A stretch of DNA of 28,198 nt from Fragilariopsis cylindrus CCMP1102. Its lineage: Eukaryota; Bacillariophyta; Bacillariophyceae; Bacillariales; Bacillariaceae. The notes beneath the pieces are model-generated. The model made no database searches. It was given only the letters and a program-made list of their open reading frames with translations, and was not told the DNA's origin. Where the stretch lies: assembly GCA_900095095.1 (NCBI GenBank), contig FMBT01000655.1, forward strand, positions 1 through 28,198, written 5' to 3'. Of the stretch, positions 20,967 through 28,198 are shown in pieces (position 1 is the first letter of the stretch; every line of letters begins with the position of its first letter). A program made the translations under genes and the position numbers.

Positions 20967-21189
20967 CGCGCTACCAGGGGCGTTGCGCTTCACTTATAGA
21001 AGCCCTTCTTTCAATAAATACTAATAGGTCCATGCGCCACCATCTTATTTGGGTCGAATGACAGCTCATTCTTTTTGATTTGTTTAGGTTAGCAATACAT
21101 ACTACAAGCGTAGTATGCATAGACCTTTCAGTAGACTCAGTTAGTTTAATACAGTACAGGTGTACTGCACGTTTAGTTTGAAGAACAAC

Positions 21190-21238
21190 ATTGATATCTT
21201 TTTTGTCGCACAAAACCCTAGTACAATTTTTGCGTACT
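21190..21238. repeat. 49-bp segment shared with 24727-24774
   Basis: This stretch, with GTCGCACAAAACCCTAGTAC at its centre and AATTTTTGCGTACT at its end, recurs at 24727-24774 in the same orientation with two substitutions and one indel. Here it lies 110-160 bp upstream of the enolase start. It may be a dispersed repeat end or a shared promoter element. Confidence 0.65.
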
Positions 21239-21347
21239 TCACGCAGCAGCAACATTATTGTATTATTTTACCGTATTTTACATCGAACGAAACATACAGC
21301 AACAACATCGAAATCAGGAAATATTTCTTTCTTCATCATCCACTGCT

Positions 21348-22967
21348 ATGAATGCCGCTCGTCGTCTTGCGTCACGCGCCGCAGCTGCCTCATCATCGGC
21401 AGCAGCAACAACTGCTGCTCCTTCTTTGACTACTACTCGTAGCCGAGGGATGAGCAGCACCACGGTCGCACATTTACACGCCCGTGAAATCTTGGATTCA
21501 CGAGGGAATCCGACCGTGGAGGTGGAATTAACCGATAGTAAGGGACAAGTGTTTCTGGCGGCGGTACCGTCCGGTGCCTCAACGGGGGATATGGAAGCGT
21601 GTGAACTCCGTGATGGTGACAAGTCTCGCTATGGTGGCAAGGGTGTCTTGGCAGCGGTGGCGAATGTGACCGACAAAATCTTACCAGCCATCAAAGGGAT
21701 GACCACAGAAGATATTGCTTCGATCGATCACACGATGTTGGAGTTGGATGGTACTAAATTTAAAACCAATTTAGGTGCGAATGCGATCTTAGGGGTGAGT
21801 ATGGCCGTCTGTCGTGCGGGTGCCGCCTCGTGTGGAGAACCATTGTACCAGCATATCAATCACTTGGCCGGGTCACCGACGATGATTATGCCCGTCCCGT
21901 GTTTCAATGTGATTAATGGTGGTGTCCATGCGGGGAATTTTTTAGCACCCCAAGAATTCTTTCTCATTCCCTTAGGTGCACCTACTTTCCGTGAAGCACT
22001 CCGGATGGGTGCCGAAACATGTACGTTTATGTTGGACTTTTCTCTCTGTTCTACAGTCCATCGTTGATTTACGTTGCGTTTATCTTCCACCACTCACTCA
22101 CTGAAGATCCATTCGTTTCCATCTCTCTGTTCTCTTTCTTTCTAACAAACACACAAACAAACAAACAAACAAACACACAAACAAACACACACACACAAAC
22201 TAATAAAAAAAGACCACGCTTTAAAATCCTTGATTGCGAAGAAGTATGGTATCGAATCGACAGCGGTGGGTGATGAAGGTGGTTTTGCCCCGAATATTTC
22301 GACCGTCGAGGAGGCGATGGATTTACTGGTCGAAGCGATTGATATTGCCGGCTATACCGGACAGATTTATGTCGGCTCCGATCCAGCCGCCAGTGAATGG
22401 TACGATAAAGAGACCGATTCATACAATTTTGATTTCAAACGTCCATTCGACCAACAGGATCCCTCCAAAGTGATGAAGAAGGAAGAAGTTGTCAAATTTT
22501 GGGAAGAGATCAAGAATAAGTATCCACTCAAATTATTAGAAGATCCGTTTCAAGACCTGGACTTTGAAGGCCATGCCTTGATGACAGCCGCGATTGGTGA
22601 GGACATTGAAATTGTCGGTGATGATTTGTATTGTACCAATGTCGAGTTTGTGAAGAAAGGTGTGGACCTGCAAGCGACGAATGCAATGTTGTTAAAAGTG
22701 AATCAAATCGGGACGATCACCGAATCGCTCAATGCCTTCAAAATGTGTCAAGATAATCAGTGGGGTGTCTTTGTGAGTCACCGGTCCGGTGAAACGACCG
22801 ATGACTTTATTGCCGACCTGACAGTTGGTCTCGGTACCGGTCATTTAAAAACAGGTGCACCCTGTCGTGGAGAACGGTTAGCGAAATATAATGAATTGTT
22901 ACGGATCGAAGAACGGACCGGTCTCGGGTATGCAGGCTATGAGTTCCGGAACAGTGGTCATTTTTAA
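21348..22967 (+). CDS. ENO: Enolase, predicted mitochondrial
   Basis: Two exons, 21348-22020 and 22213-22967, flank a 192-bp GT-AG intron with an AAAC/ACAC-rich body; joined they give 475 aa in frame. Enolase (2-phosphoglycerate to phosphoenolpyruvate, lower glycolysis) is clear: [17 protein letters not shown] near the mature start, SGASTG loop, [31 protein letters not shown], and across the splice [17 protein letters not shown]. Further on come [17 protein letters not shown] and LLEDPF and GDDLY (metal ligands), LLKVNQIGT (catalytic Lys), [15 protein letters not shown] and [20 protein letters not shown]. The start at 21348 gives a 35-residue Arg/Ala/Ser-rich leader ([20 protein letters not shown]...) before [14 protein letters not shown], a typical mitochondrial presequence with no plastid ASAF motif. 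Diatoms are known to keep lower glycolysis in mitochondria, so this fits. No frame break. Upstream ATG at 21258 is less likely. Confidence 0.96.
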
Positions 22968-23851
22968 CAATACTTTTTGTAATGTTGAAATATACAAATA
23001 AGAAGAAGGAAAGAAAAAGATTGAGATGGCACTGTGTATGAAATAAAATACTACGAATAAGTTCTATTATATATGAAATAACAAAAGAACTATACTATCT
23101 ATTCTACTATTCGATTGACAATAAAGATTACCAGCGATTACATGCTGTACTACCGTACTAGTATGCAAAATTGTTCCTTACTATGTTTGCTCCTGTACGG
23201 TTGAACATACCTGTTTGTCCTTTCTCCAAACGTTTTCTCAAACTTTTCTTTTTTGATACTAATATATCACTTATGATTTTCACTATCTCATACTTTACCT
23301 TTCACTATTAATGTAGTCGCGAGTAGAAACTGCAGCTATGAATTTAATGGGAACAGAAATGTCTTGATATGCTTTGATGAGCAAGTCAACGTCCGATTCC
23401 GTTACGATACTTCGATGATAAAACCCACCTCTTCGTTGAAAAGTTGAACGAACGTTTGTTGTATCGATTAGAGCAATTTCTGGCAAATACAATCTGAAGT
23501 AATGTAGTGATAAAGTCACCACTCGAACGGTTCATGATCAGTATTAATACGCCGTTCGTCGATGAGATCTTGGGTAACTGGTATCGCTTTCTTTCCAAAA
23601 GAAAGAAGTCACTGATATCCGGACTTGCGTTTCCAATTTGTGAGTAAAGAATAGTCATAAGCAAGAACTTTCTACAATGACATGAATGCTTATATCGGCA
23701 GTAACAATTAGAAAGATACGGTAGCGATAGCGCTAGCGGCAGAGGGAGGTAGTGGCGGTACTAACTGCTCCTACGGGCTCCTACGGGTTCCTAGTCCAGA
23801 AGAAATTCGAAGATAAAAATTCATCGTTGTTGTTGTTTTTTTTGTTGTTTT
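22968..23851. other. Intergenic, with an unrecognised coding scrap
   Basis: Follows the enolase stop. On the minus strand at 23295-23664 two overlapping frames contain ordinary-looking protein (LPEIALIDTTNVRSTFQRRG and YHRSIVTESDVDLLIKAYQD), suggesting a small broken gene, but I recognise no family and no clean start or splice joins them. A short repeat (CTCCTACGGGCTCCTACGGG) lies near 23768-23787. Confidence 0.35.
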
Positions 23852-23955
23852 TTACTGACCGCCTTCTTTTTCTTGTAATGTACTATTTTCCTCTTTGTTG
23901 TTATTGTTGGCAGGTGGTGCATCATCAGCAGTAGCATCGGTAGCAGCAGCAGCAT

Positions 23956-23986
<31 letters not shown>

Positions 23987-24520
23987 TCCGACTGCTAATG
24001 ATCCAATATATCCTTCAATACTCATATACTTATGATATTTATCAAATAATTTATCAGCACGTGTACCATCAGGATTACCTAATATATGTTTTGCATTATG
24101 AAAAATTTCTATACCACCAGGATGGTATGGTAGATACGGTCCAATATTATATACAACACCACGTAATACTATCCAACAGTCATATTCTTTATTATGTTTA
24201 GATATTTCTTCCCAAGGTATATCTTTACGGAATGGTCTTCCCTTCTGTTGTGCTAAATCATTCGCCGAATGTACTAATCGTTGCCAGTCTGCTAAGCTAA
24301 ATTGTGGTCCACGAGCTCTAATGTTAACAGCTGGTTTTCTTCTCTTCTTCTCCATCTTCATCGACAGGGATGGAACTGTTGCTGTTGCTGTTACTGTTTT
24401 CCTATTGGGTATTAGAAAATTGACACCCGAATTATTATTATTGATGTTGTCCTTTTTATTGCATTCTTCTTCATATTCTTCTTCTTCGTTGTTGTTATTA
24501 TTGTTTGTCATCCTCGACAT
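23852..24520 (-). CDS. Soluble cytochrome b5-domain protein (RLF / Ncb5or-like)
   Basis: The frame is open from 24694, but MSRMTNNNNNN at 24520 is the likelier start, giving 222 aa; the longer N-terminus looks like untranslated AT-rich sequence. After a low-complexity Asn/Glu region, residues about 65-85 carry FSLADWQRLVHSANDLAQQK, and the b5 domain follows at about 95-170: EISKHNKEYDCWIVLRGVVY, YLPYHPGGIEIF with the first haem-ligand His in HPGG, and LFDKYHKYMSIEGYIGSLAVG with the second His. The 'DW..L...DL' prefix plus the DCW/KYH motifs match plant RLF and the b5 domain of Ncb5or rather than microsomal b5. There is no membrane tail and no attached reductase domain, so it would need a partner reductase. 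An extra loop (HILGNPDGTRADK) enlarges the haem pocket region. The C-terminus is a poly-Ala tract from CAG/GCA repeats and an acidic/Asn tail. Confidence 0.85.
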
Positions 24521-24726
24521 TGCTTCAAAAAAGTGAGTCTGTAGAACCGGGAAAACAGATGAAGACTGTATACGGAGTAATATGAGGATTCGACTGGTAT
24601 AAATAGTTTTATCGAGAAGCAAGTAGAAATGGTCAAAAATTAGACTGTCATGGTCAATATAATGAATAATACCGGTAGTAAAGTAAATTTCCAAAAATTC
24701 ACTTCTGAAAATTCAATAAAGCCTTT

Positions 24727-24774
24727 ATTGATATTTTTTTGTCGCGCAAAACCCTCGTACAATTTTTGCGTACT
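24727..24774. repeat. 48-bp segment shared with enolase 5' region
   Basis: Partner of 21190-21238, same orientation, two substitutions and one indel. Here it lies about 210 bp upstream of the cytochrome b5-domain start but points the other way relative to that gene, and 35 bp before the 177-bp repeat. Confidence 0.65.
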
Positions 24775-24809
24775 ACCACTAGTATTATTATGAACAATGG
24801 TATGTGCAT

Positions 24810-24986
24810 GTGGCAGTATGGATGGTGTACTAAGCATAAATCATCAAGAAGATTAGCTGCATCATCTATTTCTGCCATGATTATGGTCCATGCCAACTGG
24901 GATATCTGAAGAACAATATCCTACTACTCATGATGACTATGTCAATTGGTTCTAGGATGATGGACACATTCAATACTCCCACTATT
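24810..24986. repeat. 177-bp dispersed direct repeat, copy A
   Basis: Almost identical to 26305-26482 (one substitution and one single-base indel). Begins GTGGCAGTATGGATGGTGTA and ends ATTCAATACTCCCACTATT. The flanks are unrelated, so the ends of homology are sharp. The near-identity implies a recent copy event or gene conversion. Confidence 0.85.
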
Positions 24987-25288
24987 TGTGTTACGTACCT
25001 TGCTAGGTAAGAAGGCTACGCAATTTGAAACCGTTACTGTCATACATACTATCATCGTGTACGTAGGTTCAGAAATAGTCAATAAGTGAGGGGTCCACGA
25101 TATTTCACGAAAAATCTGTCGTTTGTACGAAAATAGTTTCACCAAAAAGGTAAATTAGATGTATGAAGTGCCAACGATAGTCACAATGAAAAAGAAGAGG
25201 CATATTGTCATTTTGTCTATTATGTATTATTCATTAAATATTGACTACAGTATATAATTTGATTTTAATTCTATATATTTGTCTTCCA

Positions 25289-25639
25289 TTACATTACATT
25301 ACATGATTCCATCGCTTCTACCATACTAAATATATATTTCTCGCCATTTTCAACACCCACCGGAATCACGGAATTAAGTTTATATTCTCTAGTTCTGAAC
25401 ATATGAAGAAGTTTGTGTAACGGAATCGGTTGTGATGCCTGAAAGTAAAAAGTATTTTTTGCCTGAATTTCACCTGAAACAACTTTAGTAATTATTGATC
25501 CTAAACCCCGTTGTGCGTCGCGGATAATACCATTCACTAATTTGTCATCAGCACCCAAATGAAACTCCATAACACAGCCTTTTTGCTTCGTATCAAACGT
25601 AATGATTTCAAGTACAGCGAAATAAGAAGTCATGATCAA
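25289..25639 (-). CDS. Small hypothetical protein, 116 aa
   Basis: An intact frame with a Met start and balanced composition (EFHLGADDKLVNGIIRDAQR, GLGSIITKVVSGEIQAKNTF, LNSVIPVGVENGEKYIFSMV), unlike the low-complexity frames around it. I recognise no family. It has no signal peptide or membrane span. It lies between the two copies of the 177-bp direct repeat, so it may belong to a mobile unit or simply be a neighbour. A single-exon gene is plausible. Confidence 0.45.
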   Translation of the reverse strand: MIMTSYFAVLEIITFDTKQKGCVMEFHLGADDKLVNGIIRDAQRGLGSIITKVVSGEIQAKNTFYFQASQPIPLHKLLHMFRTREYKLNSVIPVGVENGEKYIFSMVEAMESCNVM

Positions 25640-26022
25640 AGTTTAGTTTTCCTTGTTTCCGGTTCGAAAGAAAAAAAGGGTGAAAAGAATTGAAAGCGAA
25701 TACCGTGAATCTTCTTAAATGAACGAAATTCCAACGACAAATTGGTTCGATTCCTTAGCTTTGTTTTTATGATAGATATGTGGATTACGATGATAGATGT
25801 ATATAATCGAAGACCTTAAATTTTTGTATGGGAATCTCTGTTCGAGAGCTTTTGTTTTCTATTGTACAAACTTGTACTTTTACAGTGTGAAAACATCCAT
25901 AGCCTCACTAATTCTACACATTGCATGACAAATTAAGTCGTGCTTAGAATCGCAGTTCTTCGTTCTTAGATTTTCGATTGTATCGATGCAATATCAAAAA
26001 TTATTAGTAAGTTACGGGACTC

Positions 26023-26062
26023 GTTTTGACTTCCACGTGTAATTTCGACTGCCACGTGTATC
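26023..26062. promoter_or_regulatory. Tandem G-box (CACGTG) pair
   Basis: Two imperfect 19-20-bp units, each with CGACT/GACTT, then CCACGTGTA, put CACGTG at 26034-26039 and 26053-26058, 19 bp apart centre to centre. CACGTG is the classical bZIP/bHLH site. They lie about 390 bp upstream of the minus-strand hypothetical ORF start at 25639. Confidence 0.4.
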
Positions 26063-26304
26063 CATATGACACGGGCGTGTATGATGTTTTTCTAAAGTAC
26101 GATGTATTTTCATATTTCGACTGTTAGCACGCGGCCTTAGAGAACAGCCAATGAAAAGCGAGATTTATCTACTAGCGACTTGTGTGCAGAGTTATTGGAG
26201 TGAACAATTCAAACTGATCATAGCTTTCATGTTCAATATCAAGTATGTAATGCACGTACGTACGTACGTAACATATGCATATACAATAATTGACGATGAA
26301 CAGA

Positions 26305-26482
26305 GTGGCAGTATGGATGGTGTACTAAGCATAAATCATCAAGAAGATTAGCTGCATCATCTATTTCTGCCATGATTATGGTCCCATGCCAACTGGGATA
26401 TCTGAAGAACAATATCCTACTACTCATGATGACTATGTCAATTGGTTCTAGGATGACGGACACATTCAATACTCCCACTATT
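26305..26482. repeat. 178-bp dispersed direct repeat, copy B
   Basis: Partner of 24810-24986. It carries one extra C (GGTCCCATG against GGTCCATG) and GATGACGG for GATGATGG. The two copies are in the same orientation 1,495 bp apart. Neither end shows the TG...CA form of a long terminal repeat, and I find no matching target duplication outside the pair. Confidence 0.85.
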
Positions 26483-27114
26483 GATTGGGAAGGGCACGAT
26501 GAAGGTGACATGACACCCATCCTGATTCTGATATAAGTACTTCTTCTGGAGCAGGAGAATTTCTCAGATCACTACTGAGGAAGCTGCAAAAAAGTTCCTG
26601 ATATGGATGTTTCAGACTTATCACCTGAAGCATGTAGCAATCAATACAAAGAAGCATGTGGTGGTGATAAATTGTGCTCAAACCTAATCCTATCAATATT
26701 ATACCAGCAATGACAACAATCGCATCTCCGTCAGTGTGGTGTGATAACATTATTATTGGTATCAAAACAGCAACAGCAATGATTTGCAGCTATTTCTAGA
26801 CTGCTGGTAGTCAAATTTATTTAAATAATGCAGAACAAAAGCGGTTCATTTCAAATAAAAAACTTCTTGTATACAGAATCAATTCAATTTATTTCAGTAA
26901 ATCTATGTCTGTGAATGGAATGGAATGAAGCAAAAACAAAACAAAACAAAATAAAATGACCTATCTCCCTATTCGTCTCTTCACAAAACACTCATGTCTG
27001 GAAGGAGTGTGGAAGTAATTCTGCACACAAATTTCTTCATACTATATGACATTCCATTACTCTTAACAGTTTCTTCTGTTCAAGCCTTGCATGTGAGTCA
27101 GATATTCCTAGTCC

Positions 27115-27683
27115 TTAACAGCTTTCAAGCTATAAGGAATTTTGCGCGATTTTACACGTGTTAAAAACACGCGATAATTTCCATCTAAAAAGAGGAAATA
27201 AAAATGAAAATCTTCTGAGGTGCAAATATATGTGATGTGTTATTCAAAATAAATTAAGATTTGACGCATTAGCAAATCGAACACAGGGCTGTTGATCTAT
27301 ATCAATGGGTTCTTTCCAAGTCAACCACAAGGGCAGTTATTTGATTCATACGTTGACACATACATTTTGGATATCTATACAAAATAAATAATCGCGCAGG
27401 CAAAAACTTACGCGATACTTAGCGCTACCGCGAATTTTCCTAGAATTTTCAAACTGTTCTGGCCACTAATTAATTTTTTTGCGCTTATTACAGCGTAGGT
27501 GCGGCCCATACAAAGCAAACGGGACTTCTATTGAGTATATAAAAAGACACGTGCCCTTATTCGGAGACGCGCTGTGTCTCAAGATGGGGCGATAAGTCCG
27601 ATTTTTGGGGGAGAAACTCCCCCTTGAAAAAAGGGGCGCTTTTTCCTGCCCCATATATGGGGCAGTAGCTTGAAAGCTGTTAA
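27115..27683. mobile_element. TTAA-flanked inverted-repeat element (piggyBac-type MITE?)
   Basis: Starts TTAACAGCTTTCAAGCTA at 27115 and ends with the exact reverse complement TAGCTTGAAAGCTGTTAA at 27683. TTAA at both ends is what a piggyBac-type target duplication would leave, followed by 14-bp inverted ends (CAGCTTTCAAGCTA). The 561-bp interior has no coding capacity but contains CGCG-rich motifs and, at its right end, a perfect hairpin GGGGGAG-AAA-CTCCCCC (27607-27623) and a 20-bp perfect palindrome (27646-27665, CTGCCCCATATATGGGGCAG). A non-autonomous element is the best reading. The ends begin CAG rather than the usual CCY of piggyBac, so the superfamily call is tentative. Confidence 0.65.
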
Positions 27684-28117
27684 TCCTTGTATCTTTCATT
27701 GATATCAATCACAATGAGATGCAACTTCCCTGACAGCCAGTCAGTAGCATGTTTACTTTCTTCAACATAACTCATAATTGTTATATTACCTTGACATGCT
27801 ATAGTTGGTAATGATATACTAAGTAGATGTCTCTTCAGGGCATCTTTCTCTTCATCAGACATACCACTGCCTTCCTTGCTTGGTAAGCTTGCATGGTTTG
27901 TTTCTGAATAGAATTCTAAACAGTTCTTTATAGCTGATACAATTTTAAAGATACTTCCTTTACGGCAAACCCTGCCGCTGATATTCCTCCCTTGATGGTA
28001 GGAATGTTCTTTGTATATCCATCCGACATATTGTTTTCTCCCACAGAAATTGTAGTTGTCTTCTTCCTCTTTGAATATCTTCTTCTTGGTTGTTACAACT
28101 TTTGGTTGAATAGCTGA
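27680..28117 (-). CDS. Hypothetical protein, probable last exon
   Basis: A frame of about 145 codons on the minus strand is open from 28117 to the stop at 27680-27682. It contains FCGRKQYVGWIYKEHSYHQG, SGRVCRKGSIFKIVSAIKNC and SDEEKDALKRHLLSISLPTI, then ends in VIDINERYKD. No ATG opens it at the upstream end, but an acceptor-like ATAATCAG lies at about 28114-28121, so it is likely the last exon of a gene reaching beyond or near the window edge. I recognise no family. Its stop codon TAA is part of the TTAA target of the adjoining element, and the stop would be the same without the insertion. Confidence 0.45.
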   Translation of the reverse strand, partial: SAIQPKVVTTKKKIFKEEEDNYNFCGRKQYVGWIYKEHSYHQGRNISGRVCRKGSIFKIVSAIKNCLEFYSETNHASLPSKEGSGMSDEEKDALKRHLLSISLPTIACQGNITIMSYVEESKHATDWLSGKLHLIVIDINERYKD

Positions 28118-28198
28118 TTATTTAGGCAGTCTTTCTTCTTCAATCAGCCGTGTTTCAATAGTAATAACAAGTATATATAAAACTAGCTATTTTTAAAA

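Larger units (their letters stand above)
20685..21347. promoter_or_regulatory. Shared divergent 5' region of SBP-like gene and enolase
   Basis: 663 bp between two divergent starts. It contains a GT repeat just upstream of the solute-binding-like gene, a 31-bp direct repeat in the middle, a palindrome-like CAGTACAGGTGTACTG near 21153-21168 whose core also occurs inverted near 20826 (GTACACCTGT), and a segment also found at 24727-24774. No gene was recognised. Both promoters should lie here. Confidence 0.55.
24521..25288. other. Intergenic with dispersed repeats
   Basis: Apart from the two repeats annotated here (24727-24774 and 24810-24986), I see no gene. Short minus-strand frames are products of the repeat sequence. 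Confidence 0.5.
25640..27114. other. Intergenic with repeat copy B and G-boxes
   Basis: No recognisable gene. It contains a tandem G-box pair, a GTAC-rich tract near 26257-26271, the second 178-bp repeat, and coding-like scraps around 26480-26760 on either strand that I cannot assign. The region just upstream of 27115 is AT-rich flank of the TTAA element. Confidence 0.45.

Noticed and set aside
20826..21168. ACAGGTGTAC in opposite orientations as ends of a mobile element
   Set aside because: Similarity stops at about ten bases on each side, too short to support an element; kept only as a possible regulatory motif.
24810..26482. LTR retrotransposon (direct repeats as LTRs)
   Set aside because: The repeats lack TG...CA ends, no target duplication flanks the pair, and no gag, protease or reverse-transcriptase motif lies between.
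26478..26765. 95-codon minus-strand ORF after repeat copy B
   Set aside because: His/Ile/Leu-rich shadow frame without motif; fragments on the opposite strand look equally protein-like, so neither is supported.
1..28198. CRISPR array, rRNA or tRNA genes
   Set aside because: No regularly spaced identical repeats, no rRNA-like blocks, and none of the GGTTCGA-like sites I checked sits in a plausible cloverleaf; a covariance-model search would be decisive.
1..28198. Bacterial operon or phage region
   Set aside because: Spliceable introns, targeting leaders, low-complexity Asn/Gln runs and eukaryotic domain types (MATH-BTB, CRAL-TRIO) exclude it.

Overview
The window looks like nuclear DNA of a diatom (stramenopile). 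The evidence is: short GT-AG introns of about 90-250 bp; an enolase with a mitochondrial-type leader; two genes joining a CRAL-TRIO-like region to the 'HPGN...GGRF' domain that I recall as DUF6824, mostly known from diatoms; a MATH-BTB protein with a SAP-like tail; and much Asn/Asp-, CAA-, CAG- and GAT-rich low complexity. The species cannot be fixed from the sequence alone.

Layout. 1-5.4 kb: two enzymes in broken reading frames, an alpha/beta hydrolase on the minus strand (329-1715) and an FAD/NAD(P)-binding oxidoreductase on the plus strand (2909-4649, one clean 94-bp intron). Between them lies a 344-bp inverted-repeat element (2051-2394) with near-identical 14/15-bp flanks. 5.4-7.2 kb: a MATH-BTB gene on the minus strand whose conserved C-terminal tail lies in other frames. 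7.2-10.9 kb: gene-poor, AT-rich DNA with decayed coding scraps, small tandem and inverted repeats and a degenerate minisatellite. 10.9-15.2 kb: two tail-to-tail paralogues of the CRAL-TRIO/DUF6824 family; the minus-strand copy is intact (563 aa) and the plus-strand copy has one extra intron and a one-base frame break in an A run. 16.2-19.0 kb: a large repeat-built protein with a C-terminal membrane anchor, broken at three homopolymers. 19.5-23.0 kb: a secreted or anchored solute-binding-like protein diverging from mitochondrial enolase, with a 31-bp direct repeat in the shared 5' region. 23.9-24.5 kb: a soluble cytochrome b5-domain protein. 24.7-28.2 kb: dispersed repeats, small unknown ORFs, a tandem G-box pair, a TTAA-flanked inverted-repeat element (27115-27683) and the last exon of an unknown gene.

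The genes do not form a pathway or operon; this is an ordinary eukaryotic gene neighbourhood. A recurring theme is single-base frame breaks, many in short homopolymers, next to long intact genes. They may be real decay (most likely for the two left-hand enzymes) or uncorrected long-read indels (most likely for the homopolymer cases). I do not see a clear new defence, biosynthetic or mobile system. The most unusual items are the CRAL-TRIO/DUF6824 pair with an intron present in one copy only, the repeat-built surface-type protein, and the two short inverted-repeat elements.
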